This document shows positions 15,876 through 23,173 of a stretch of 64,000 nt of DNA, piece after piece. The number at the start of each line of letters is the position of its first letter. Position 1 is the stretch's first letter. Under the pieces are notes generated by a model. It saw nothing but the letters and a program-made list of their open reading frames with translations, had not been told where the DNA came from and did not search any database. A program made the translations under genes and the position numbers. Source of the DNA: Gammaproteobacteria bacterium (GTDB lineage Bacteria > Pseudomonadota > Gammaproteobacteria > SZUA-152); NCBI GenBank assembly GCA_029882975.1, contig JAOUJW010000008.1, forward strand, positions 1 through 64,000. Reading direction: 5' to 3'.

Positions 15876-17406
15876 GGCATAGGCTCGGGTGAATATAGAA
15901 TACATTCTGACTTCGTCCGGTTGTTGGGATAACCTCAGATCTAACCCAACCAAAATCCTCCAGAACCTCCAATGCAGCTGCCACATCTGCGGACCGACTT
16001 AATTTAGTCCAACCGTTTCGATATATGTCCCGTGCCGTAAATTGATTAGCCACTTCATGTTTTTTGATACGCTTCAACAGCTCTCTTGCGGATTCCATCG
16101 AAGGATCTGCTATTGATGAGTAGAGCCGGTTAGCATGGCTCTCCAAGTATTCGCACCACGCAGCAGCCTTTATTGTGCTATTTTCACCAACATTTGTTTC
16201 GGTTGTATTTCCACTCACAAACTCGACTAAATGGAAAATCATAGCCAAGGAGGGCATTAGGGAACGATACTTCGCTAGATGGGCTTCTAACGCGCTAGAT
16301 GAAATTGTTCCATCGCGCAGTCTTTTTTCAAGCTTCTGTCGCCATGTATTGAATATCTCCTGTGACTCCGGAGAAAACTTTAGAGTTGGGATAGAATCTG
16401 AGAAATGGGAAACAGCCCCAATTTCCATCGGATTGATATTATCTAATCGTTTGAAGATTTCGTATGTTTTCTGGAGTTCGTTGTTGTCCGGTATCCTGTC
16501 TACGTTTTTCCAAGTGTTGGAAGAGTCCGGCCAGACTAACATTTGAAACCGTTGAATTAAACCATCATCACCGGTACCGCCATTGTGGGCACGCCTTATA
16601 TAATCTCCCAGTGGGCCTGGCTGAATGCTTCCTAACAGAGAAATGCATAAAGAGGGAACATGCAAAGTTCCTCGCCCGATTCTGTCTACTGTAAAACTCC
16701 CAGTCCCATTCCACGATTCAAGGTAAAAGGAGCGATCACCTTCCCGACCTTGCTTTTCAAGGCTGTTGAGCCAGCCAGTCAATTCATCCCTATACACTAG
16801 AAGCCCGTTCGGATTTTCAAGGAGAAGTTCTCCTAACTTTTCCACTGTCGGATCTTCGCTTTTATAGCGCCTCAGAACTGGTTTATCGGCCGTTTCAATA
16901 GTCTTGTTACGAAAATGACTAAGATCTTCGTCATTTTTCACTGCTCTCTTGATTTGGTCCTTTTGGGCAGATTGGCGCGCCTGATAGATTTCCAGCTCCA
17001 CTTTATATGTTCCTAAGGCTTTTTCGTGCTCTGAAATTGCCTCTGTCACTAATTTGTTGAGTGGTTTCATTACTTCGGTGATTGAAGGTGATTTCATCAC
17101 AGATGGTCTACCAACGATGGCCCCCCACAAATTCGGGGTAACTAGCCACTCGTGATCCAGAGCTTTGGGTTGCATGGAGACTTGGCGACCGATAATTGAA
17201 CCGAGCAATACATTTATTGCTGCCGCAGAAAAGTCCGGTGGAATTTGAAGTCGATCCGAAATATCCAAAATACGAGGACGCAAAGCATCTGGAATTATAT
17301 CTGGATCCAACTCGTTGACCGGAGGTAAGCCCTGTGGCAACGGCTCTGGGTCGAGCCATGGATCTTCGGTTGTAGTGTTTAGTTGGGCTAGGCTCATGTC
17401 TTGCAT
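15868..17406 (-). CDS. DUF3987 domain replication protein (primase/helicase-like)
   Basis: 512 residues. DUF3987 proteins are P-loop ATPases of mobile elements, usually paired with or replacing a primase-helicase. Features seen: LPPVNELDPDIIPDALRPRI at the start of the domain, the Walker-A-like GRPSVMKSPS at about 99-108, LLVYRDELTGWLNSLE near 220-235 as Walker-B-like acidic motif, and GSIQPGPLGDYI further on. The C-terminal ~100 residues (TARDIYRNGWTKLSRSADVA) look like a winged helix. It is the main replication gene of the element and leads a coupled operon with the two small genes after it. No toprim-type primase motif was noticed. Confidence 0.8.
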   Translation of the reverse strand: MQDMSLAQLNTTTEDPWLDPEPLPQGLPPVNELDPDIIPDALRPRILDISDRLQIPPDFSAAAINVLLGSIIGRQVSMQPKALDHEWLVTPNLWGAIVGRPSVMKSPSITEVMKPLNKLVTEAISEHEKALGTYKVELEIYQARQSAQKDQIKRAVKNDEDLSHFRNKTIETADKPVLRRYKSEDPTVEKLGELLLENPNGLLVYRDELTGWLNSLEKQGREGDRSFYLESWNGTGSFTVDRIGRGTLHVPSLCISLLGSIQPGPLGDYIRRAHNGGTGDDGLIQRFQMLVWPDSSNTWKNVDRIPDNNELQKTYEIFKRLDNINPMEIGAVSHFSDSIPTLKFSPESQEIFNTWRQKLEKRLRDGTISSSALEAHLAKYRSLMPSLAMIFHLVEFVSGNTTETNVGENSTIKAAAWCEYLESHANRLYSSIADPSMESARELLKRIKKHEVANQFTARDIYRNGWTKLSRSADVAAALEVLEDFGWVRSEVIPTTGRSQNVFYIHPSLCHV

Positions 17407-17455
17407 GGTTGCCCATCTCTTTGGAAAAATATTTGTTTTCCGACTATCATAGAGT

Positions 17456-17623
17456 TCATCGAAAAGCCTCCATCCGTTCTAATACGAATGCTATGGGGGC
17501 TGTTTGAATCCAGTTATTGCAAGGCTGACAAATTTTTAGGTGATCAGCCCTGTACGGTTGGCCTTTGATTGCTTCACGGCATAGTGCGCATTTGCATAAT
17601 TTATATTGTCTGATAGAATTCAT
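17456..17623 (-). CDS. Small zinc-finger-like protein
   Basis: 55 residues from the ATG preceded by AAGGA; a longer frame upstream has no ribosome site. Two CxxC pairs, CKCALC and CQPC with DHLKI between, can form a zinc ribbon. The C-terminal part is a helix (FVLERMEAF). It lies between the AlpA-type regulator and the DUF3987 gene. Similar tiny zinc-ribbon proteins occur in phages and satellites as regulators, but no function is established. Its leader overlaps the start of a candidate RNA on the other strand. Confidence 0.5.
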   Translation of the reverse strand: MNSIRQYKLCKCALCREAIKGQPYRADHLKICQPCNNWIQTAPIAFVLERMEAFR

Positions 17624-17626
17624 GTT

Positions 17627-17723
17627 TATAGTCCTTAGTGTTACTCCATTCGAGTGGTGGCACACTTGAATGGTTGGTTGAAATCAAGTTATGTTTGGCC
17701 TCGCATTTTTGCGGGGCCTTTTT
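17627..17723 (+). ncRNA. Candidate antisense small RNA opposite the alpA-side leader
   Basis: On the plus strand, against all neighbouring genes, there is a promoter-like TTGCAT (17593-17598), 16 bp, TAGAAT (17615-17620). An 11-bp stem CCATTCGAGTG / CACTTGAATGG with one G-U pair follows (17646-17656 and 17663-17673), then an 8-bp stem GGCCTCGC/GCGGGGCC (17697-17718) with five T: a good intrinsic terminator. The predicted RNA is about 97 nt. It would be complementary to any transcript running from the AlpA gene into the zinc-finger gene, including that gene's ribosome site. Antisense control of regulators by short RNAs is known in P1 and P4 phages (C4 and CI RNAs); homology to these was not tested. 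Confidence 0.45.
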
Positions 17724-17745
17724 GTTTGTGTTCATGGAAATAGTT

Positions 17746-17934
17746 TCACGCGGTTTGTGAAAGAGTGCGGCCGTCAATAAAAGCTTGAACGGCCTCATGG
17801 GTATACATTACTTTGCTACCCACTTTCACGAAAGGAAGCTCATACCGACCTGTGGAACGCCAGACACTTAGGGTTCCGGTGGTAACTTGTAACTTCTGAG
17901 ATACTTCTCTTGGGCTTAGTAGGTTTTGAGACAT
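17746..17934 (-). CDS. AlpA/HTH_17-type regulator (putative excisionase)
   Basis: 62 residues, MSQNLLSPREVSQKLQVTTG then TLSVWRSTGRYELPFVKVGS and KVMYTHEAVQAFID. This is the DNA-binding fold of AlpA and excisionase proteins: LSPREVS-L start, W-R helix, VG-KV-Y wing. Such proteins control integrase expression or excision, and AlpA is the main activator of Gram-negative PICIs. It stands between the integrase side and the replication genes, as in those satellites. Confidence 0.75.
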   Translation of the reverse strand: MSQNLLSPREVSQKLQVTTGTLSVWRSTGRYELPFVKVGSKVMYTHEAVQAFIDGRTLSQTA

Positions 17935-18038
17935 TTATTTCTCCTCACGTCTAATTACGTTAAGAGAAATATAATTGCAGGTATTCTTATCTACCAGGGA
18001 CAAAAGTGATCTAAAAGATTTCCGTTTGTCCCCCTAAC

Positions 18039-18716
18039 TTAGACGGCTTCTTTGGATCTGATTGTTTTTTTAACGTATTCTTCAGTTATTTCCGTACCAA
18101 ATATGACACTAGCTGTAGTAGCCACTGCAAGGTTCATAGGTGCTCCAAATTCCGATCTCATAAATGCTGATAGCTGTCGAACAAAGATTCGTATGTTGGC
18201 ACTGCCTGATCCTGGATTGTTTACCTTTGGTGCTTCTATTTCTACATATTTTGATGCATTAATAGCGATTTCCTCTAAAGCGTCCCTTGCTTCATGGTTA
18301 TTATGAAACTCCCTATTTTTTACTATCATTTCCCTCAGTTCGATTGCTCGATCGTATATATCCGTGAAAAACTTTTCATTTTTTACTGGAGATAGCTCCC
18401 TGAAAAACTCTTTACGCTCAAAACTAGCTATTCCTGTCTCACAAACTTCCCAGAATTTCTCATACTGACTTATATTTCTTACCTGCTTAGAAAGCCTAGA
18501 CCACACCTGCTCCATTTCTGGATCAGTCAATAGTTTTTTTAAGTATTCAATAGTTTGGCCTAGTGTAAGTTGTCCAAAAGCATTTACAGATCTTTCTTCC
18601 TCTACCTTCATCCACTCCCTACCAGGATACCCAAGCTTATGCATGTCCTGAACTAAATTAATTTTTCTCTCTAGAAACGAAACCAAATGCGCTGGAGCCC
18701 AGGCAGGAAACTTCAT
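18039..18716 (-). CDS. Unknown helical protein of the element
   Basis: 225 residues from MKFPAWAPAHLVSFLERKIN, where AAGGGGTG precedes the ATG; a longer frame 39 bases upstream has no such site. The protein is soluble and helical with segments such as EQVWSRLSKQVRNIS and EMIVKNREFHNNHEARDALE. It has no motif I recognise. It lies between the integrase and the AlpA-type gene on the same strand, so it may be regulatory or cargo. Confidence 0.5.
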   Translation of the reverse strand: MKFPAWAPAHLVSFLERKINLVQDMHKLGYPGREWMKVEEERSVNAFGQLTLGQTIEYLKKLLTDPEMEQVWSRLSKQVRNISQYEKFWEVCETGIASFERKEFFRELSPVKNEKFFTDIYDRAIELREMIVKNREFHNNHEARDALEEIAINASKYVEIEAPKVNNPGSGSANIRIFVRQLSAFMRSEFGAPMNLAVATTASVIFGTEITEEYVKKTIRSKEAV

Positions 18717-18813
18717 CGCACACCCCTTCTTTAGTGTGCCTTCATGGAAAACCAAGCCAGATCGGTGAAGGTTGCCAACTTTTCGGGAGCTACCCTAGGC
18801 TTGGTATATCTGA

Positions 18814-20094
18814 TTAGATAGTCTGTTGTTTCAACTCCACCACTTCCGCCTTTGGCTTAATCTCGGCGGAAATCAGGATGTAGTCAGTAATTTGCTGCAT
18901 GGGTTTTCTAAGTCGTTCAACGTCGATATTGATATAACCAGCAGTCACATCATGCTTCATCTTGTGATTAAGGAGCCTTTTCAAAGCATAAGCGGAAATA
19001 TCCCGGTTCTCCGCAATGGTGGCAAAGGTTCTACGCAAATCGTGAGCAGAAAACTCAATACCAGACCTGGTTTTAACTTTATTGAGTTGTTTTACCGCAT
19101 TGATGATATGCCCTGTTTTGCTTTGCTCGCTGGGGAACACATATTGACTCTCTGATTCCTTCTGGCGTGTTTGTAGCATTTCCAATAAATGATCTGTCAG
19201 GGGCAAACACAGCGGGTCTTGGTTTTTGGTGTCAAGGACAGTGAACGTCTTCCCAACAAAATCCACATTTTCCCATTTTAGTCTGGCAGCTTCCCCACGC
19301 CTGAGACCTGTCAGCAAAAGGAAAACCAAATAGTCTCTGACGGTTTTTCGGAACACTAGACGATTTTCGAAAAAATCTTCTTTTTCGTCCTTTTCCTTTT
19401 CGCCAAGACTGTTCACAGCAGCAAACCATTGCTTCAATTGATGCGCCTTAATGTCTCTGCGCCTGCGATCCACCCTGAACCATGCCTTTGTGTGGGAAAG
19501 GCGTTTTACCGGGTTATCGGTGAAAATAGGGTCTCCGTTCTCATTCTCGTATTTCTCCTGGGCGAAATTAAACAGAGCCCGAAGCACTCGCATTGCATTG
19601 TTTGCTCTTGCTTCCGACTGCTTACCACGCTTTGTATGGCGTTTCTCCACCATGTCCCGGGTAATCTTGGCTAAGGGTTTGGTTTTCCAGTCATCGAATG
19701 ATTCATCTAATACCCGCCGGTAGTCCTTGATAGTGCCAGGCTTAAGGGCTTTTCTGGTGGTTAAATAATCTTCAAAAACTTGCTGCAAAGTGATTAACTT
19801 CGTCCTTTCCGCTTTTCGTAATGAATTGGGGTTCACTCCCTCCGCGAGGGTCGCCAGCTCGGCTTTAGCCCGTTTCCGAGCCTGCTCGATTTTCATATTG
19901 GGAAACCGGCCCAGCGTCACTCTCACCGGGTTTTTACCCTTGGGCCTTGCGTACACCTGGTAAGATTTCACACCATTCGCGGTGACGCACAGTAAGAGGC
20001 CGTTGACCTTCTTGTCATAGTAGTAAGTGGCTTTCTGGGGAGTAGGAATGGCTTCAAGCACTTTCTGAGTGAAATTAACGACAGTTTTCGGCAT
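18814..20094 (-). CDS. int: Tyrosine integrase, P4 type
   Basis: 426 residues. The N-terminal ~90 residues are the DUF4102 arm-binding domain (YYYDKKVNGLLLCVTANGVK). A core-binding SAM-like domain spans about 100-195. The catalytic domain has Arg265 in LLTGLRRGEAARL, Lys290 in DTKNQD, His351 and Arg354 in SAHDLRRTF, His377 in LNHKMKHD and nucleophile Tyr387 in AGYINID; all are present, so the enzyme should be active. P4-type integrases recombine into tRNA 3' ends. Here the gene starts about 160 bp from a tRNA-Phe 3' fragment, the expected attachment site. Confidence 0.93.
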   Translation of the reverse strand: MPKTVVNFTQKVLEAIPTPQKATYYYDKKVNGLLLCVTANGVKSYQVYARPKGKNPVRVTLGRFPNMKIEQARKRAKAELATLAEGVNPNSLRKAERTKLITLQQVFEDYLTTRKALKPGTIKDYRRVLDESFDDWKTKPLAKITRDMVEKRHTKRGKQSEARANNAMRVLRALFNFAQEKYENENGDPIFTDNPVKRLSHTKAWFRVDRRRRDIKAHQLKQWFAAVNSLGEKEKDEKEDFFENRLVFRKTVRDYLVFLLLTGLRRGEAARLKWENVDFVGKTFTVLDTKNQDPLCLPLTDHLLEMLQTRQKESESQYVFPSEQSKTGHIINAVKQLNKVKTRSGIEFSAHDLRRTFATIAENRDISAYALKRLLNHKMKHDVTAGYINIDVERLRKPMQQITDYILISAEIKPKAEVVELKQQTI

Positions 20095-20252
20095 GGCAAT
20101 CTCCAGGTAGAAAATCCAATGCTACGCTGATGCTACAAGATACGTTAAAAGTAGTTTAGCCTAATTAAGCCGAGATAACAAATAACTAACTGTATAATAA
20201 AAGGAATTAAGGATGGTTAAGGTTCGTTAATTTCTGTATATCTCTTAAAATA

Positions 20253-20300
20253 GGACTGAAAATCCCCGTGTCGGTGGTTCGATTCCGCCCCTGGGCACCA
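20253..20300 (+). other. Attachment-site copy: 3' fragment of tRNA-Phe
   Basis: The 48 bp starting GGACTGAAAATCCCC match the anticodon arm of tRNA-Phe (anticodon GAA), followed by the variable loop, a T arm with GGTTCGATTCC, the acceptor strand CCTGGGC, discriminator A and CCA. The sequence before it cannot form the D arm or pair with the acceptor, so the 5' half of the gene is absent. This is what integration into a tRNA leaves at the end away from the intact gene. The crossover must lie near the anticodon loop. Confidence 0.85.
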
Positions 20301-20393
20301 CCTTCTGATTTTTATCCAAATTCTTTTGCTTGTGTTTCGCCAAGGCGCTGTTATTAGTGCGGAATCGAACACTCTTTATTTCCGTGTCGGGGT

Positions 20394-20808
20394 TGATGCG
20401 CGCCTTCCCTGGCGCGCACCCCTCCGGGGCGCCGCGATACGCGGCGTCCAAAATCATTCCCGACGATTTTGTGATCCGCGCTTCCCTGGCGCGCACCCCT
20501 CCGGGGCGCCGCGATACGCGGCGTCCAAAATCATTCCCGACGATTTTGTGATGCGCGCTTCCCTGGCGCGCACCCCTCCGGGGCGCCGCGATACGCGGCG
20601 TCCAAAATCATTCCCGACGATTTTGTGATGCGCGCCTTCCCTGGCGCGCACCCCTCCGGGGCGCCGCGATACGCGGCGTCCAAAATCATTCCCGACGATT
20701 TTGTGATGCGCGCTTCCTTGGCTCGCACCCCTTCGGGGCGCCGCGATACGCGGCGTCCAAAATCATTCCCGACGATTTTGTGATGCGCGCTTCCCTGGCG
20801 CGCGCACC
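20394..20808. repeat. Tandem array of five 77-78 bp palindromic units
   Basis: The phrase CTTCCCTGGCGCGCACCCC recurs starting at 20404, 20481, 20558, 20636, 20713 (with changes) and in partial form at 20790: spacings 77, 77, 78, 77, 77. Each unit holds three inverted repeats: GGCGC..CCGGGGCGCC, GCCGCG-ata-CGCGGC and AAAATC..GATTTT. It is non-coding, although open frames run through it by chance on both strands. It lies between the island end and the first core gene. Confidence 0.9.
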
Positions 20809-20810
20809 AT

Positions 20811-22400
20811 TTACTGATTTATTCCAAACGTGACACTGATGGCACGAACAAAGTCCGCATAACTGCCCACATCGCCATGGGCGCCGACAATGGTTTGGAT
20901 ATCCAGACCCCGCGGTTGCAGATCCTTATACAAATCCAGACCCCAGTAGGAAAACTGCGGCGGCAATGGTACCGGGAAAGCGCCGGGGTTATACAGGTCC
21001 GATACAAAAATCATTTTTTGGTCTTCAATGTAAGGAACCAGCAATCCCGGTGCATGACGATTGTCGATTTGTAATAGTTGTACCCGCCGCTCACCATCGT
21101 CAAACACGAAAGGTTCGTCCTCAATTTCCAGCAAGCGGAAGTCTTTGTGCAGCAGCGACAACAAATCCGGATAGATCACATGCTTGGCTTTGAGCATGTT
21201 TTTGAAGAAGCGCTTATTGGGTTCAATGGTCACCAGCTTGGCACCGTCTGCCACATAGCCCCGTGCACCGGCGCTGTGGTCCACGTGAAAGTGAGTGGGA
21301 ACGACATATTTGATTTTTTTGTTGGGCCAGTGTTGCTTGATTAAAGATAGGGCCACTTGAGTCCGCTCTTCCAATAACACGGGGTCAAACAAAATGAGAT
21401 AGTCCGCCATTTCAATAATGAGTGAATGGTGAGTGAAGCCACGCAAATAAAAGACTCGGTCTGCCACCGGCTGTAAAAATACCGACTCGGCGCTGAATTG
21501 ATTCAAGTCGAATGGAATGCCCACCAGCACATAGCGATGAAACAGTTGCGCATATTTCAATCCGATTTCAAACGCAGCGTGGTCCAGGGGTACGCGCAAC
21601 TGTGGCGGCACCTCAAAAGGGTCTTGTGCAAAGACATTATTGAAACTGACCGATTGCCGTTCGATTTGAATAAGAAGGTCGGTTTCGTCCTTCTGGGTCA
21701 CGCGCATGGGCACCTTGATTCCGTCGGCTTCCTGCCAATCACTGTAACGTGTTTCGATTAAGGTGTCGCCTTTGGCCGGGTTGGAGTCCCAATACGTGGC
21801 TTTCAGGGGTAAATAGCTTGCCTTGTCTACCCACAGCAAAATCTCTTTGCCGTAGCGCTTTAAACCCAGAACCGTAACAGGAGCTCGGCGAGAATCGTGG
21901 CTACCGTGGTAGACCACATCCTGGGGTGTGGCCAGCATGGCTTTAAGTAGTTCCACCGGCGATGTGACTAAAAAATTCACCTTGCGCGCCGCCAACCGAA
22001 TAGCCTGCATGGGTGCTTGAGGCAGTTGCAAAATACTGTCAACACCAATGACCGCCCCGGTATCGGCGTTTATGATTTCCGCAAAGTTATAAGACGCTTG
22101 TAAGGGGAAATCCAAATCCACTTGCCACTGACTTTGGTATCGATGACCATCCAAAGCGCGGGTAAGCGTGTATTGCAGGCGATCAAATTTTTCCGGCTCC
22201 CCCCCCGGCATTGGAGCCTGCAACGGTGCAAACCCGGCGATTTTTGCCGTAACCCTCTGATTTGTTGCGTTATTAATATGTTGCGCACCCCCCATCGCCT
22301 GAGCCACCAGACCGACCACATCGGTGGACGGGCCGGCCAATACCGATGTGGCTACGGAACTGATTAATAAACCACCCAATGTCATTTTTTTTAAACCCAT
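20811..22400 (-). CDS. Secreted metallo-beta-lactamase-fold hydrolase
   Basis: 529 residues from MGLKKMTLGG, where GGAGAAGAAC directly precedes the ATG; an upstream extension of 68 codons would run through the operator and is rejected. The first ~25 residues are a signal peptide ending SVLAGPS, so the protein is exported. The C-terminal half carries the metal motif THFHVDHSAG (HxHxDH) and later NRHAPGL and VGAHGD, the further histidine positions of the fold. The N-terminal half is a domain of unknown role. The substrate cannot be told. It is divergent from a TetR regulator with a perfect palindrome between, so probable substrate-induced expression. Confidence 0.8.
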   Translation of the reverse strand: MGLKKMTLGGLLISSVATSVLAGPSTDVVGLVAQAMGGAQHINNATNQRVTAKIAGFAPLQAPMPGGEPEKFDRLQYTLTRALDGHRYQSQWQVDLDFPLQASYNFAEIINADTGAVIGVDSILQLPQAPMQAIRLAARKVNFLVTSPVELLKAMLATPQDVVYHGSHDSRRAPVTVLGLKRYGKEILLWVDKASYLPLKATYWDSNPAKGDTLIETRYSDWQEADGIKVPMRVTQKDETDLLIQIERQSVSFNNVFAQDPFEVPPQLRVPLDHAAFEIGLKYAQLFHRYVLVGIPFDLNQFSAESVFLQPVADRVFYLRGFTHHSLIIEMADYLILFDPVLLEERTQVALSLIKQHWPNKKIKYVVPTHFHVDHSAGARGYVADGAKLVTIEPNKRFFKNMLKAKHVIYPDLLSLLHKDFRLLEIEDEPFVFDDGERRVQLLQIDNRHAPGLLVPYIEDQKMIFVSDLYNPGAFPVPLPPQFSYWGLDLYKDLQPRGLDIQTIVGAHGDVGSYADFVRAISVTFGINQ

Positions 22401-22419
22401 GTTCTTCTCCTTTAAGTTA

Positions 22420-22453
22420 AGTCCAAGTTGGAACGTACGTTCCAACTTGGACT
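22420..22453. promoter_or_regulatory. 34-bp perfect palindrome, probable TetR operator
   Basis: The half site AGTCCAAGTTGGAACGT is followed at once by its exact reverse complement. It lies 20 bp before the start of the hydrolase gene and overlaps a promoter-like TTGGAC (22447-22452), 18 bp, TACACT (22471-22476) for the regulator gene. One bound regulator could therefore repress both directions. Confidence 0.8.
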
Positions 22454-22558
22454 GATCATTCCAGAATGTGTACACTGTGTCAAGAGACAATAAAGGCCAA
22501 GCCAATTTGGGTGGTACTGGCTTATAATGAGAAAATATTCGACGAGGTTTCGGACTCA

Positions 22559-23149
22559 ATGGCAGGTCCCCAAAAACAATTTGATACGGATACAGTGCTG
22601 GCAAAAGCCTTGGAGGTGTTTTGGCGCCAGGGTTATGAATTAACGTCAGTCCAGGATTTGGTCAAAGGTATGGGGATCAACCGGGCCAGCTTATACGACA
22701 CTTTCGGTAACAAAACCCAGCTGTATCAACAGACCCTGCAACGCTACATAGAACAATCGCTGACGCAAAGCCGTGAGCTACTCTTGCACCACCCCGGCAC
22801 GGTAGTGCAGCGGTTACAAAACTACTTCTATACCTTAAACAGCACACATCATGATAATGAGTGCCATTTCGGTTGTTTCCTTAACAACACTGCAGTGGAA
22901 CTGGGACCCCACTACCCCCAATTTGCCGAGCAAGTTCGCAACGCTTGGACGGAAATGGAAACCATTTTTCGTACCCTGCTGGAACAGGGGGTAAAAAAAC
23001 AGGAGCTTCCCCCCCATTTGGATACCGCGGCAATTGCCGCCACCATTAATATGATGTTGCAAGGCATCAGCGTAATGTCCAAGGCGGGCGTGCCTAAAGA
23101 ACAGCTGGCACAGATTATTGCGACCGTAATGAATCTGCTCCACAGTTGA
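22559..23149 (+). CDS. TetR/AcrR family transcriptional regulator
   Basis: 196 residues from MAGPQKQFDTDTVLAKALEV; an earlier in-frame codon at 22466 would overlap the promoter. The helix-turn-helix is at about 25-50: LTSVQDLVKGMGINRASLYD then TFGNKTQLY. The C-terminal part is a ligand-binding helical domain with NECHFGCFLNNTAVELG, a feature of the C-terminal domain TetR_C-type found in YxaF/AcrR-like members. It most likely represses the divergent hydrolase and itself through the palindrome next to its promoter. Confidence 0.88.
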   Translation: MAGPQKQFDTDTVLAKALEVFWRQGYELTSVQDLVKGMGINRASLYDTFGNKTQLYQQTLQRYIEQSLTQSRELLLHHPGTVVQRLQNYFYTLNSTHHDNECHFGCFLNNTAVELGPHYPQFAEQVRNAWTEMETIFRTLLEQGVKKQELPPHLDTAAIAATINMMLQGISVMSKAGVPKEQLAQIIATVMNLLHS

Positions 23150-23173
23150 AACCTGTTTAGAGCATTTTTGCAA

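Larger units (their letters stand above)
1..20300. mobile_element. Integrated genomic island with phage-satellite-like right half, at a tRNA-Phe site
   Basis: The right end is marked by a 48-bp tRNA-Phe 3' fragment (20253-20300) next to a tyrosine integrase on the minus strand. The region holds insertion sequences, excisionase-like genes, an AlpA-type regulator, a DUF3987 replication protein and a small terminase subunit, and is visibly more AT-rich than the DNA to its right. I found no large terminase, portal, capsid, tail or lysis genes, so a satellite (PICI-like) or a decayed prophage is more likely than a full prophage. The left boundary is not visible: the intact tRNA-Phe expected at the other end is not in the window, so the island may extend beyond position 1, and the part left of about 12 kb may belong to a separate insertion. 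Confidence 0.6.

Noticed and set aside
17601-17798. 65-codon minus-strand frame between alpA and the zinc-finger gene
   Set aside because: Overlaps both genes and spans the hairpin of the candidate RNA; weak start and no motif.
20245-20728. Open frames on both strands rich in GAP-EGCAPGK type repeats
   Set aside because: They only trace the 77-bp tandem repeat array and the tRNA fragment. No ribosome sites, and the period changes frame between units.
20394-20808. CRISPR array
   Set aside because: The 77-bp units are contiguous with no unique spacers, and no cas genes are present.
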